Of a DNA stretch of 64,000 nt, positions 36,143 to 44,286 are shown piece after piece. A program made the translations under genes and the position numbers. The DNA comes from Mumia xiangluensis (lineage in GTDB: Bacteria > Actinomycetota > Actinomycetes > Propionibacteriales > Nocardioidaceae), in the NCBI RefSeq assembly GCF_010994095.1, contig NZ_WJYO01000002.1:806001-870000 (forward strand), given 5' to 3'. The notes under the pieces were generated by a model. The model saw only the letters and a program-made list of their open reading frames with translations, was not told the DNA's origin and did not search any database. Position 1 is the stretch's first letter, and every line of letters begins with the position of its first letter.

Positions 36143-38967
36143 GGACCCGACGCTGGTCGCGCGTCCTGCTCGCGACCGCCGTGGTGACCGGCACCCTCGG
36201 CGTGGTCCAGCTCGCCGGAAGCGCCGGAGCGGACGACTGGGCCTTCTCGGGGTCCGTCGTCGCCAAGCGCGCACACATCGGCGAGGACGGGTCGGCGTCG
36301 AAGGACGACGCCACTCAGACCAGGGTGGACGTGAAGGTGTCCGCGGTCGAGAACCTCCGCGGCCGGCAGTCGGTGCGGGTCGCGTGGAGCGGTGCTCACC
36401 CCACCGGGGGCGTCGTGCTGGACCCGACCTCGGCCGAGGCGAAGGACCAGGAGTACCCGGTCGTCGTGCTCCAGTGCCGCGGCGTCGACACGACCGGCGC
36501 CGTACCACGAGGACAGTCGCGGCTCGGCCCGGAGACCTGCTGGACCCAGAGCGCCCCGGAACGCTACTTCGCCTCGTCGTCGCAGACGCCGCCGTGGCGG
36601 GTCGACGCGTACGCGAGCGCTGCCGACCGCGCCCCGTCCGTCGGCGCCCCCGACCCGCTGCCGGAGGCGTGCTCGCGCCTCTCGAAGCCGATCACTGCGC
36701 GCTGGCTCCCGCTGCTCGCCATCGACGGCGAGACCTACTACGGCGGACCCGACCCCGGCGTCGGCTGTGCCAGCACCGCCCCCGAGGCGAGCGACACGAC
36801 CGACGTCGGCCTGCCCAGCAACACCGTGTACGGCGCGACCGCCAAGGACGGCACCGGACAGGCAGAGTTCGCGGTCTGGACGCGCTCGGAGAACGCCACG
36901 CTCGGATGCTCTGCCAGCGTCCGGTGCGCACTCGTCGTCGTGCCGATCGCCGGGCTGAGCTGCGACGCCTGGGGGAACAACCTCCGAGCACCGCAGCTCC
37001 AGGCCAACGGCACTCCCCTGACCAGCACCCAGAAGTCGAACGCCGATGCGACGTGCCGACGCACGGGTGCCTATGCCCCCGGGGAGACACGCGACTCGAC
37101 CAAGAGCTCCGACCAGGCCGTACGAGGTGCGTACTGGTGGTCGGCGTCCAACTGGCGCAACCGCGTCACGGTGCCGTTGTCCTTCGCCCCGACGGGCGAC
37201 GCATGCTCGGCCACGGGCGCCGGCGACGCCGTCGAGATCGGCGGTTCCGTCGTGCTCAACGAGCTGACCGCATCGTGGCGACCCGCCTTCTGCGCCGACG
37301 ACTCGCTGTTCGCCTTCAGCCACGTGCAGCAAGCCGACTTCTTCGCCCTCGACCAGGTCGACAGCGGCACCCTGCCGGCGGCGTTCGCGAGCACGGCACG
37401 CGGGACGGAGTTCAGCAGGCCCGTCGTGCCGGCGCCGGTCACCGTCGGTGGTTTCGCGATCGCGTTCGCGATCGACGACGCCAGCAAGAACCGGCAGGAG
37501 ACGCTCAAGCTGAACGCCAGGCTCGTCGCCAAGCTGGTCACGCAGTCGTACCCGGTGACGACCTGGCTCCGGTCGGGACGCGACGACCTGGCCGACAACC
37601 CTCTCAACATGTCGGTCGACCCGGAGTTCCGCGCCCTCAACCCGGGGTTGAAGTCCGACACCGACCTCAGCTCCGCCGGCGCGCTCCAGCTGCTGTCGGA
37701 GCGGGCGGACCTCACCGCGGCACTGACGGCGTGGATCGATGCCGACCCCGAGGCGCGCGCGTGGCTCGACGGCTCGGCTGACCCGTGGGGCATGCGGGTC
37801 AACGACCAGTACAAGGCCAAGCGGCTGTCGAGCATCGACGGGTTCCTGCTCGACACCTTCGAGGCTCCCGACTGGTACAAGACCGCGAACAAGTGCTACG
37901 GCAACTCGCCGTCGCCCTACCTCAACCTCGTCGCCAACCCCCAGGCGAACCTCTCCGCCATCACGATCAACCTCCAGTACGCCAGCTCCGCGGTGCTCAC
38001 GGCGTGCAACTTCCTCACCGAGGACCCGATCGGTTCGCTACCGCTGCGCAAGGAGGGACGCCAGGCGATCGGCAACCGGTTCGTCCTCGGCCTGGTCACC
38101 CTGTCGTCTGCCCAGCGCTACAACCTCCGTACGGCCGACCTCCAGACCGCGTCGACCGTTCCCGACGGCGCGACGTTCACCGACGCGTCCGGCCGCACGT
38201 TCGTGCACGGGGACACCGCCGCCCTCAAGGCCGCCGCCGCCGGGTTGAAGGCCGACCCTGAGACGAAGGTGTGGTCGTTCGACTACTCCACGCTCCAGAC
38301 CGACGACGGCAAGCAGGCGTACCCCGGTGCGCTGCCGGTGTATCTCGCCGCACCCACGACCGGCCTGACCGACGCCAACGCTCAAGACCTGGCGAAGCTC
38401 CTCTGCTACGCCGTCGACCCCGAGCGCGGCGCGAAGCAGGGCACCGCGAACGGGACGCTCCCGGCCGGGTACCTCGCGCTCACCGACTCGAACGGGCTCG
38501 GGGCGCAGCGCGCGTACACCCTGAACGCGGTCTCGGCCATCCGCAACCAGACCAAGTCGGTCCCGGCGCTCGACGCGAAGACGCTGTCGTACGACTCGGT
38601 GTGCAGCTTCAGGACCGCCGCAACGCCGACACCGACCACGGGAGCCCCTTCTGATCCCCCGGCCACAGCGAAGGTTCCGGACGCTCCGACCGCCGCCCCC
38701 GCCCCGGTGGCGCCGCTCGCCGCCCCTGACGTGCCGGTCAAGAAGGCTGCGCCGGTCGACGTGGCGACCGCGGTCTCGGAGGAGGTCACGCTGACCTCGG
38801 GGCAGCACTCGCGTCTCGGCAGCATCGGAGCACCGCTGCTGCTCGTCCTGGCGTTGGCCGCCGGGCTTGCGGGGTCGGTGCTGCGGCTGAGCCCCGAGCA
38901 GCTGGACACCTTCAGTCGCCGGGTCCGCTCAGGGGCACGATCGATCACGCGCGGCAGGCGACCATGA
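36139..38967 (+). CDS. Large secreted, C-terminally anchored protein with a PstS-like segment
   Basis: The 942-residue protein starts at the ATG overlapping the preceding stop by ATGA. A signal peptide occupies residues 1-31. The middle (residues about 425-500) has a pattern like the hinge of phosphate-binding proteins: PVTVGGFAIAFAID, then LKLNARLVAKLVTQSYP and DPEFRALNPGL. The N-terminal half is a distinct beta-rich region with many paired cysteines. A Pro/Ala-rich linker (about 833-880) leads to a membrane helix (about 895-915) and a basic tail. No sorting motif is seen. I do not recognise the family; a binding or adhesive role at the surface is inferred from context. Confidence 0.65.
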   Translation: MRTRRWSRVLLATAVVTGTLGVVQLAGSAGADDWAFSGSVVAKRAHIGEDGSASKDDATQTRVDVKVSAVENLRGRQSVRVAWSGAHPTGGVVLDPTSAEAKDQEYPVVVLQCRGVDTTGAVPRGQSRLGPETCWTQSAPERYFASSSQTPPWRVDAYASAADRAPSVGAPDPLPEACSRLSKPITARWLPLLAIDGETYYGGPDPGVGCASTAPEASDTTDVGLPSNTVYGATAKDGTGQAEFAVWTRSENATLGCSASVRCALVVVPIAGLSCDAWGNNLRAPQLQANGTPLTSTQKSNADATCRRTGAYAPGETRDSTKSSDQAVRGAYWWSASNWRNRVTVPLSFAPTGDACSATGAGDAVEIGGSVVLNELTASWRPAFCADDSLFAFSHVQQADFFALDQVDSGTLPAAFASTARGTEFSRPVVPAPVTVGGFAIAFAIDDASKNRQETLKLNARLVAKLVTQSYPVTTWLRSGRDDLADNPLNMSVDPEFRALNPGLKSDTDLSSAGALQLLSERADLTAALTAWIDADPEARAWLDGSADPWGMRVNDQYKAKRLSSIDGFLLDTFEAPDWYKTANKCYGNSPSPYLNLVANPQANLSAITINLQYASSAVLTACNFLTEDPIGSLPLRKEGRQAIGNRFVLGLVTLSSAQRYNLRTADLQTASTVPDGATFTDASGRTFVHGDTAALKAAAAGLKADPETKVWSFDYSTLQTDDGKQAYPGALPVYLAAPTTGLTDANAQDLAKLLCYAVDPERGAKQGTANGTLPAGYLALTDSNGLGAQRAYTLNAVSAIRNQTKSVPALDAKTLSYDSVCSFRTAATPTPTTGAPSDPPATAKVPDAPTAAPAPVAPLAAPDVPVKKAAPVDVATAVSEEVTLTSGQHSRLGSIGAPLLLVLALAAGLAGSVLRLSPEQLDTFSRRVRSGARSITRGRRP

Positions 38968-39884
38968 CGCTCCTCGAGGAACGGGCCCGGACGCAGCTGC
39001 ACGACGGGGTCGTCGACGCGTCGCCTCCGCCCTCGTCCACCGCAGTCCCGAGCCGTGTCACCGTGGCGACCGTGCTGCAGGCGCTGGCACTGCTCATCGT
39101 GTGGCTGCTGCTGTACCTGACCGTCCTGAGCAGCTTCCAGCACGGCCACGCGCAGCGGAGCCTGTACGCCGAGCTGCGTACCGAGCTCGCGCTCGGCGAG
39201 GCTCCGTCCGGTGCACCGATCGTGCCCGGCACTCCCCTCGCCGTGCTGTCGATCCCCGCCCTCGATCTCGGCGACGAGGTGGTGGTCGAGGGATCACGCA
39301 ACGAGCAGCTGCGGGTCGGCCCCGGACACGTCACCGGCACGGTGCTCCCCGGTCAGATCGGCGTGAGCGTCCTGGCGGGCCGCTCGACGACGTTCGGTGG
39401 ACCGTTCGGCGGCCTCGACGAGCTGCGCGCAGGCGACCCGATCGTCGTCACCACGGTGCAGGGGACGTTCCGGTACGACGTCGTCGCCGTCAGGGTCAAG
39501 GGAGACCCGGTCCCCGCTCCCCCGAAGGAGGGCCAGGGCCGGCTGACCCTGGTCAGCTCGTTGCCCGGACCCGGACCGCTCGGAGCGCTCCGACCCGCGA
39601 ACACCGTCTACGTCGACGCCGCGCTGGAGTCCGGTGCCGTCGCCGCCGGACCGGTCGGCCAGACCGACCTCGAGGCGACGTACATGTCGGGCCGGCTCGA
39701 CGTACCGACGCTCGCCCAGCTCGCCCTCGCCCTCCAGCTCCTCCTGCTCGCAGTCGCCGGGTTCGCCTGGGGCTGGCACCGCGGGAACCGCCGCGTCGTG
39801 TGGGCAGCAGGCATCCCCGTGGTCGTGGCCGCGCTGTGGCTCGCGACGTCGCTGTCCGCCCACCTCATCCCCGGCCTGATCTGA
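38964..39884 (+). CDS. Sortase-fold membrane protein lacking the catalytic His and Cys
   Basis: The 306-residue protein has an N-terminal membrane helix (residues about 34-57), a sortase-like domain (about 80-225) and two C-terminal helices. The domain follows class E/F sortase order: GPGHVTGTVLPGQ, then AGRSTTFGGPFGGLDEL where sortases have AGH, and LTLVSS where they have LTLVTC. Arg140 replaces the catalytic His and Ser199 replaces the catalytic Cys; Arg210 may be the retained catalytic Arg. As read, the protein cannot perform normal transpeptidation. It is coupled by ATGA to the 942-residue protein. A scaffolding or binding role is inferred. Confidence 0.75.
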   Translation: MTLLEERARTQLHDGVVDASPPPSSTAVPSRVTVATVLQALALLIVWLLLYLTVLSSFQHGHAQRSLYAELRTELALGEAPSGAPIVPGTPLAVLSIPALDLGDEVVVEGSRNEQLRVGPGHVTGTVLPGQIGVSVLAGRSTTFGGPFGGLDELRAGDPIVVTTVQGTFRYDVVAVRVKGDPVPAPPKEGQGRLTLVSSLPGPGPLGALRPANTVYVDAALESGAVAAGPVGQTDLEATYMSGRLDVPTLAQLALALQLLLLAVAGFAWGWHRGNRRVVWAAGIPVVVAALWLATSLSAHLIPGLI

Positions 39885-39968
39885 GTGCGCACCCAGGCCA
39901 GGGCACCGAACCGCAACACCCGAACCCACCCCAGTCCCCGTTTCACACCCGATATCGAAAGGCTCACC

Positions 39969-41333
39969 ATGTTCCGCACCCGGACCCTCGCCGCGACGGC
40001 GGTCGCCGGGCTGGTCGCATCGACCGCCCTGCTGGCCACCACCCCGGCCCAGGCCGATACCGCCCCGCAGGAGAAGGACGTCGTCTCGACCGGCTCCGAC
40101 ATCCTGCAGACCGCGTACAACTTCCTCGCCGACGGCTACGGCGACCTGCCCGGCTACAACACCGCCGGCAACCGCTGGCGCTTCATCAACTTCGACTCCT
40201 CCGGCGACGCCCAGGGACGTACGGCCTACACGGACCCGCGCCTGCTCACCACGATCACCGGCAACGGGACCGTCGGCGAGAGCGGCGTCAAGTACGTCAA
40301 GCAGAGCGAGGTCCAGGTCCTCAACCCGACGGTGTCCCTGCGTGCGGGACAGCCGCTGGTGGTCCGTCCCTCGGGCGGTGGCGGTGGCGGCCGTGACGCG
40401 ATCATCAACGACTACGTCGACGACAAGGGCATCGGCGACTGGATCGACGTGGGCCGCAGCCCCGACCCGGTCGACGCGTCGGGGGTGGCCAACCAGAACA
40501 AGGCCCAGGCACAGCTCGGCACGAAGCTCTACAGCGTCCAGTTCGGCACCGACCGGCAGGTCATCGCCACGGCCGCCGTGACGAACGCCCCGGCGACGCT
40601 GTCCGCCGAGACGGTGAAGAAGATCTACAAGGGCGAGATCACGAAGTGGAACCAGGTCCCCGGCAACGAGAGCGGCAGCCCCGAGACGATCATCCCGCTC
40701 ACGCTGCCCGACGACGCGGGCATGTGGAACACGTTCCTCGCCGGCATCCGCGCCGCCAACCAGCTGACCTCGACGACGTGGACCGACGCCGACGCCCGCT
40801 CGAACCCGAACAGCTTCAACGTCCAGCAGAACGACCCGACGGCGATCACCAACCTGCCGGAGGCCCAGCGCAGGAACGCCATCGTGCCGTTCCCGCGTAG
40901 CCGCGCCACGGTCGTCAACAACGGCTACTACACGGTCGCCCAGGACGGCGCGGGGCAGACCAACCCGTACAACGGCACCCGCACCTACACCGGCTCGTTC
41001 ACCTCGGGCGGGCAGACGCTCGGCCGGCACCGGGTCTCCGCGACCGCCTCGGGCATCAAGCTGCTCGCGGCGACCTCGACCGGCACGACCGCGTCCGACC
41101 CCTACGGTCAGAACTTCGCGCTGCGCGCGATCTTCCGCGAGTCCGACCTCGAGGACCCCACCCCGTGGCAGCCGGGCAGCAAGCTCAACTGGGCGCGGAC
41201 GCTGTTCTACAACCCGGGTGGCGCCACGCCGTTCGTCCAGACGCCTGCGGGCAAGGCACTCATCGAGGCCGCCGGCCAGGTCCCGACCTACCGCGTCTTC
41301 GGCACCGACAACCAGGAGATCGACGTCGACTGA
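39969..41333 (+). CDS. Second PstS-like secreted substrate-binding protein
   Basis: About 454 residues from the ATG at 39969. A signal peptide (residues 1-30) ends after TPAQA. The binding-protein hinge is clear: LSAETVKKIYKGEITKWNQV, with a following PLTLPDDAGMWNTFL segment. There is no lipobox and no C-terminal helix, so the protein is predicted to be released or held non-covalently. The 84-bp gap to the sortase-like gene is the first break in coupling in the operon. It is clearly different in sequence from the first PstS-like protein. Confidence 0.8.
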   Translation: MFRTRTLAATAVAGLVASTALLATTPAQADTAPQEKDVVSTGSDILQTAYNFLADGYGDLPGYNTAGNRWRFINFDSSGDAQGRTAYTDPRLLTTITGNGTVGESGVKYVKQSEVQVLNPTVSLRAGQPLVVRPSGGGGGGRDAIINDYVDDKGIGDWIDVGRSPDPVDASGVANQNKAQAQLGTKLYSVQFGTDRQVIATAAVTNAPATLSAETVKKIYKGEITKWNQVPGNESGSPETIIPLTLPDDAGMWNTFLAGIRAANQLTSTTWTDADARSNPNSFNVQQNDPTAITNLPEAQRRNAIVPFPRSRATVVNNGYYTVAQDGAGQTNPYNGTRTYTGSFTSGGQTLGRHRVSATASGIKLLAATSTGTTASDPYGQNFALRAIFRESDLEDPTPWQPGSKLNWARTLFYNPGGATPFVQTPAGKALIEAAGQVPTYRVFGTDNQEIDVD

Positions 41334-41357
41334 CGTCGATCTCGAGGAGAGCCAGCC

Positions 41358-42044
41358 GTGAGCACCTCGCTGAACAGATCCGCACCGACCGACTCCGAGC
41401 CATTCGAGTCCGGGCCAGTCGAGTCCGGGCCAGTCGAGTCCGACCCGACCGGGGCACGCGTACGCCGCATGCCCCGGCGGGTGGGGGTCCTCGTCATCGC
41501 CACGGTGGTGGTCGTCACCACGGCCGTCGCGTGGTTCGCCAGCCGTGACCAGGTCGTCCCGTACACCGATCCGCAGTCCACCGGGCTGCTGACGCTGTGC
41601 GACGAGTCTGGCAAGCCCGTCACCGAGGGCAGGGTCGACGACACCCCGTTCGCGCCGATCGTCGTCGGTGCGACGCCCCTGGACGGCCGGATTCCCGGCG
41701 ACCTGGTCGCGAACGCCACGCTCTACGGCTACCAGCCGCGCGAGGCGATCGAGCCGCTGGAGTTCAGCGGGTCGCCGATCGGCGGACCTGTGCCGTTCGT
41801 GGATCACGAACGGCCGGCGACGCGGGTCGTACCGGACGCGTGGAGCATCGCGAACTTCGTCGAGGTGTTCCCCGCGGACCTCGACGGCTACGTCCAGCTC
41901 CGCCTGATCACCAGCGTCAGCGGCTTCGGCGCGAACACCACGTCGTACGACACCGCTGACATCAAGGTGGACGGCGAATCGTGGCACGTGGTGCGCGGCG
42001 GTCACGCCGACTGCACCGGCGCGGCGGCCCTCCTCGGCGACTGA
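41358..42044 (+). CDS. Membrane-anchored extracellular protein of unknown function
   Basis: The 228-residue GTG-started protein has a charged cytoplasmic tail, a single membrane helix (residues about 43-62) and an extracellular beta-rich domain with two Cys. The tail contains a short in-frame repeat (ESGPV twice, from 15-bp repeats around 41408-41437). I recognise no domain. Its place between the second pstS-like gene and the Ig-like gene suggests it belongs to the same surface apparatus. Confidence 0.6.
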   Translation: MSTSLNRSAPTDSEPFESGPVESGPVESDPTGARVRRMPRRVGVLVIATVVVVTTAVAWFASRDQVVPYTDPQSTGLLTLCDESGKPVTEGRVDDTPFAPIVVGATPLDGRIPGDLVANATLYGYQPREAIEPLEFSGSPIGGPVPFVDHERPATRVVPDAWSIANFVEVFPADLDGYVQLRLITSVSGFGANTTSYDTADIKVDGESWHVVRGGHADCTGAAALLGD

Positions 42045-42086
42045 GTCGCCCCTACCAGACCTCTTCGACCCATCAGGAGATCCACC

Positions 42087-43304
42087 ATGAAGATCACTCC
42101 ACGAACAGTGGCGAGCGTGGCCGCAAGCCTCGCGCTCGTCGCGGGCGCCGGCGGCGTCGCGGTCGCCGCCGACCCGCTCGACTGGTACGACGGTGACAGC
42201 GCGACCGTCGCCGACCCCGACGACGTCACGACACTCAAGATCGTCAGGGCCGACGGGACCGAGGTCACCTCGGGCACGCTCGACGACCCGCTCGGCGCGT
42301 TCGCCGTCGCGGCGGACGAGGTCCGCGCCGGCGACACGTCCGCGTCGTTGTTCGTCCACCTCACCTCGGCGGCGACGGCGGCGGGTGCCTGGAGCGGGCA
42401 GCAAGCCTCCGGTACGACCCGCTTCAGCGGCAGCGGCGCCGTCCCTGGCCCCACCGGGGTCGGTGCGAAGCCGTTCGTCTCGCTGGCGGGCTCGCTTCCG
42501 CTGGACCAGACGGTCGAGGCACTGCCGAGCACGGAGACGACCGGAACCTTCCCGGGCGTGTACGCGCTGCGTCTGCGCACCAGCTCGGCCACCGGCGGCG
42601 TCTCTAACGCGTACGCCTCCGCGTACGTCAAGGTCACCGGCTCGAGCTGGACCCTGACCGACCCGCCCAGCGGTGTCCCGACCACGCCCCCACCGGCGCC
42701 GGTGGCGACGGTGCGGCCGACGTGGGGCGCCGGCTTCGCGTACGGCGCGACGCGCAACGTCACGGTCGCCGTGGGCGGCGGCAGCACGGCCGCCAAGGGC
42801 ACCGTACGGCTGTACTCGGGGTCCACTGCCGTGAGCAGCACGAAGGCGCTGGACGCATCCGGCCGGGCGACGCTCACGATCGCGCGGGGCGTGCTGCGTC
42901 CCGGTGTGCGCAGGGTCAAGGTCGTCTTCACGTCCACCAACACGGCCGTCGTCCGGTCCGCGACGACCGCTGAGCACGCGTACGCAGTCGCCCGGGGCAC
43001 CGCTCCCGCGCCGACCTGGAAGGTGAGCAAGAAGGTGACGGCGAGGAAGGCCGGCAAGCTCCTCGTCTCCGTCGCGAGGCCAGCGGGTCTCGTCCAGCCC
43101 ACCGGCAGGGTCACCGTCGTGCTCAAGCGCGGCAAGAAGACCGTCGTCATCCGCAACAAGGCCCTCTCGAGCTCGGGCAAGGTCACCGTGACCGTGCCCA
43201 AGCAGAAGGCCGGCAAGTGGAAGGTGACCGTGAAGTACCTCGGCAGCACCGTCTACCTGCCGCGCAGCTCGGCCGCGAAGACGCTGGTCGTCGCCAAGAA
43301 GTGA
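42087..43304 (+). CDS. Secreted Ig-like repeat protein
   Basis: The 405-residue protein has a signal peptide (residues 1-28). Residues about 30-190 form an unassigned globular region. They are followed, after a Pro-rich linker (TPPPAPVATVRPTW), by two immunoglobulin-like beta-sandwich repeats of the Big_3/Big_5 type, the second very Lys-rich (VTARKAGKLLVSVARPAG, then VTVVLKRGKKTVVIR). Basic Ig-like tails often bind cell-wall polymers. It has no membrane anchor. An attachment role is inferred. Confidence 0.7.
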   Translation: MKITPRTVASVAASLALVAGAGGVAVAADPLDWYDGDSATVADPDDVTTLKIVRADGTEVTSGTLDDPLGAFAVAADEVRAGDTSASLFVHLTSAATAAGAWSGQQASGTTRFSGSGAVPGPTGVGAKPFVSLAGSLPLDQTVEALPSTETTGTFPGVYALRLRTSSATGGVSNAYASAYVKVTGSSWTLTDPPSGVPTTPPPAPVATVRPTWGAGFAYGATRNVTVAVGGGSTAAKGTVRLYSGSTAVSSTKALDASGRATLTIARGVLRPGVRRVKVVFTSTNTAVVRSATTAEHAYAVARGTAPAPTWKVSKKVTARKAGKLLVSVARPAGLVQPTGRVTVVLKRGKKTVVIRNKALSSSGKVTVTVPKQKAGKWKVTVKYLGSTVYLPRSSAAKTLVVAKK

Positions 43305-43318
43305 GCACGTGTCCGATC

Positions 43319-43354
43319 GCCCTGCGGGGACGTCGTACGGCGTCCCCGCAGGGC
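43319..43354. terminator. Strong hairpin between the Ig-like gene and pstB
   Basis: A perfect 14-bp inverted repeat (GCCCTGCGGGGACG and its complement) flanks an 8-bp loop. There is no U-tract, as is common in high-GC actinobacteria. It lies only 20 bp before the pstB start, so it may end most transcripts or lower pstB expression relative to the upstream genes. Confidence 0.65.
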
Positions 43355-43373
43355 ACACACCGGGAGCAGAACC

Positions 43374-44207
43374 ATGACCACTGACCAGACCGTCATCGTG
43401 CCCGCGCTGGGCACGCTTCCGGCTCCGTCGCTCGCCTCGACCCTCCACGCACGGGAGGTGTCCGCGTGGTTCGGCCGCGCCAAGGTCCTCGACCGGGTCT
43501 CGATCGAGATGCCGGCCGGTCAGGTCACCGCGCTGATCGGTCCGTCCGGGTGCGGCAAGTCGACGTTCCTGCGGATCCTCAACCGGATGCACGAGCTCGT
43601 GCCAGGGGCGCGGCTCGCGGGGCAGGTCCTGCTCGACGGGCAGGACGTCTACGACCCCGAACGCCGGCTCACGGAGGCGCGCAAGTCGATCGGGATGGTC
43701 TTCCAGAAGCCGAACCCGTTCCCCGCGATGTCGATCCGCGAGAACGTCCTCGCGGGCCTGAAGATCACCGGCTCGCGGATCGGCAAGGACGAGCGCATCC
43801 ACCTCGTCGAGGAGTCACTGACCCGCGCCGGCCTCTGGAAGGAGGTGCGCGACCGGCTCGACGAACCCGGCTCGGCGCTGTCCGGAGGCCAGCAGCAGCG
43901 CCTCTGCATCGCCCGGTCTCTCGCGGTGAAGCCGAAGATCCTGCTGATGGACGAGCCGTGCTCGGCGCTCGACCCGACGTCGACCCGCGTCGTGGAGGAG
44001 ACGATCACCCAGATCGCGCAGGACGTCACGATCGTGATCGTCACGCACAACATGCAGCAGGCTGCCCGCGTCTCGCAGCGCTGCGCGTTCTTCCTGGCCT
44101 CGCACGGCACCCCGGGCGTCGTCGTCGAGCAGGGTCCGACGGACGTCATGTTCGACAACCCGGCCGATGCACGCACCGCCGACTACGTGAGCGGGCGCTT
44201 CGGCTGA
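43374..44207 (+). CDS. pstB: Phosphate ABC transporter ATP-binding protein PstB
   Basis: The 277-residue protein has Walker A (GPSGCGKST), Q-loop (VFQKPNPFP), signature (LSGGQQQR), Walker B (ILLMDEP) and the D-loop SALDPTST. The LNRMHEL and NPFPAMSI segments are PstB-specific. The N-terminal 27 residues are an extension beyond the usual length of about 250. It is the last gene of the locus and is separated by a strong hairpin, unlike the usual pstSCAB order. No phoU follows. Confidence 0.93.
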   Translation: MTTDQTVIVPALGTLPAPSLASTLHAREVSAWFGRAKVLDRVSIEMPAGQVTALIGPSGCGKSTFLRILNRMHELVPGARLAGQVLLDGQDVYDPERRLTEARKSIGMVFQKPNPFPAMSIRENVLAGLKITGSRIGKDERIHLVEESLTRAGLWKEVRDRLDEPGSALSGGQQQRLCIARSLAVKPKILLMDEPCSALDPTSTRVVEETITQIAQDVTIVIVTHNMQQAARVSQRCAFFLASHGTPGVVVEQGPTDVMFDNPADARTADYVSGRFG

Positions 44208-44286
44208 TCAGGGTGCAGGCTGGGCCATCTGCGGGATCGCTGCGACGACTCGGCATGGAGCGGCGCGCGCGGGGAACGGGGCATGC

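Noticed and set aside
39294-43802. 1502-codon minus-strand open frame over the pst locus
   Set aside because: It is a mirror frame produced by high GC at third positions of the plus-strand genes, rich in Arg, Gly and His with no domains.
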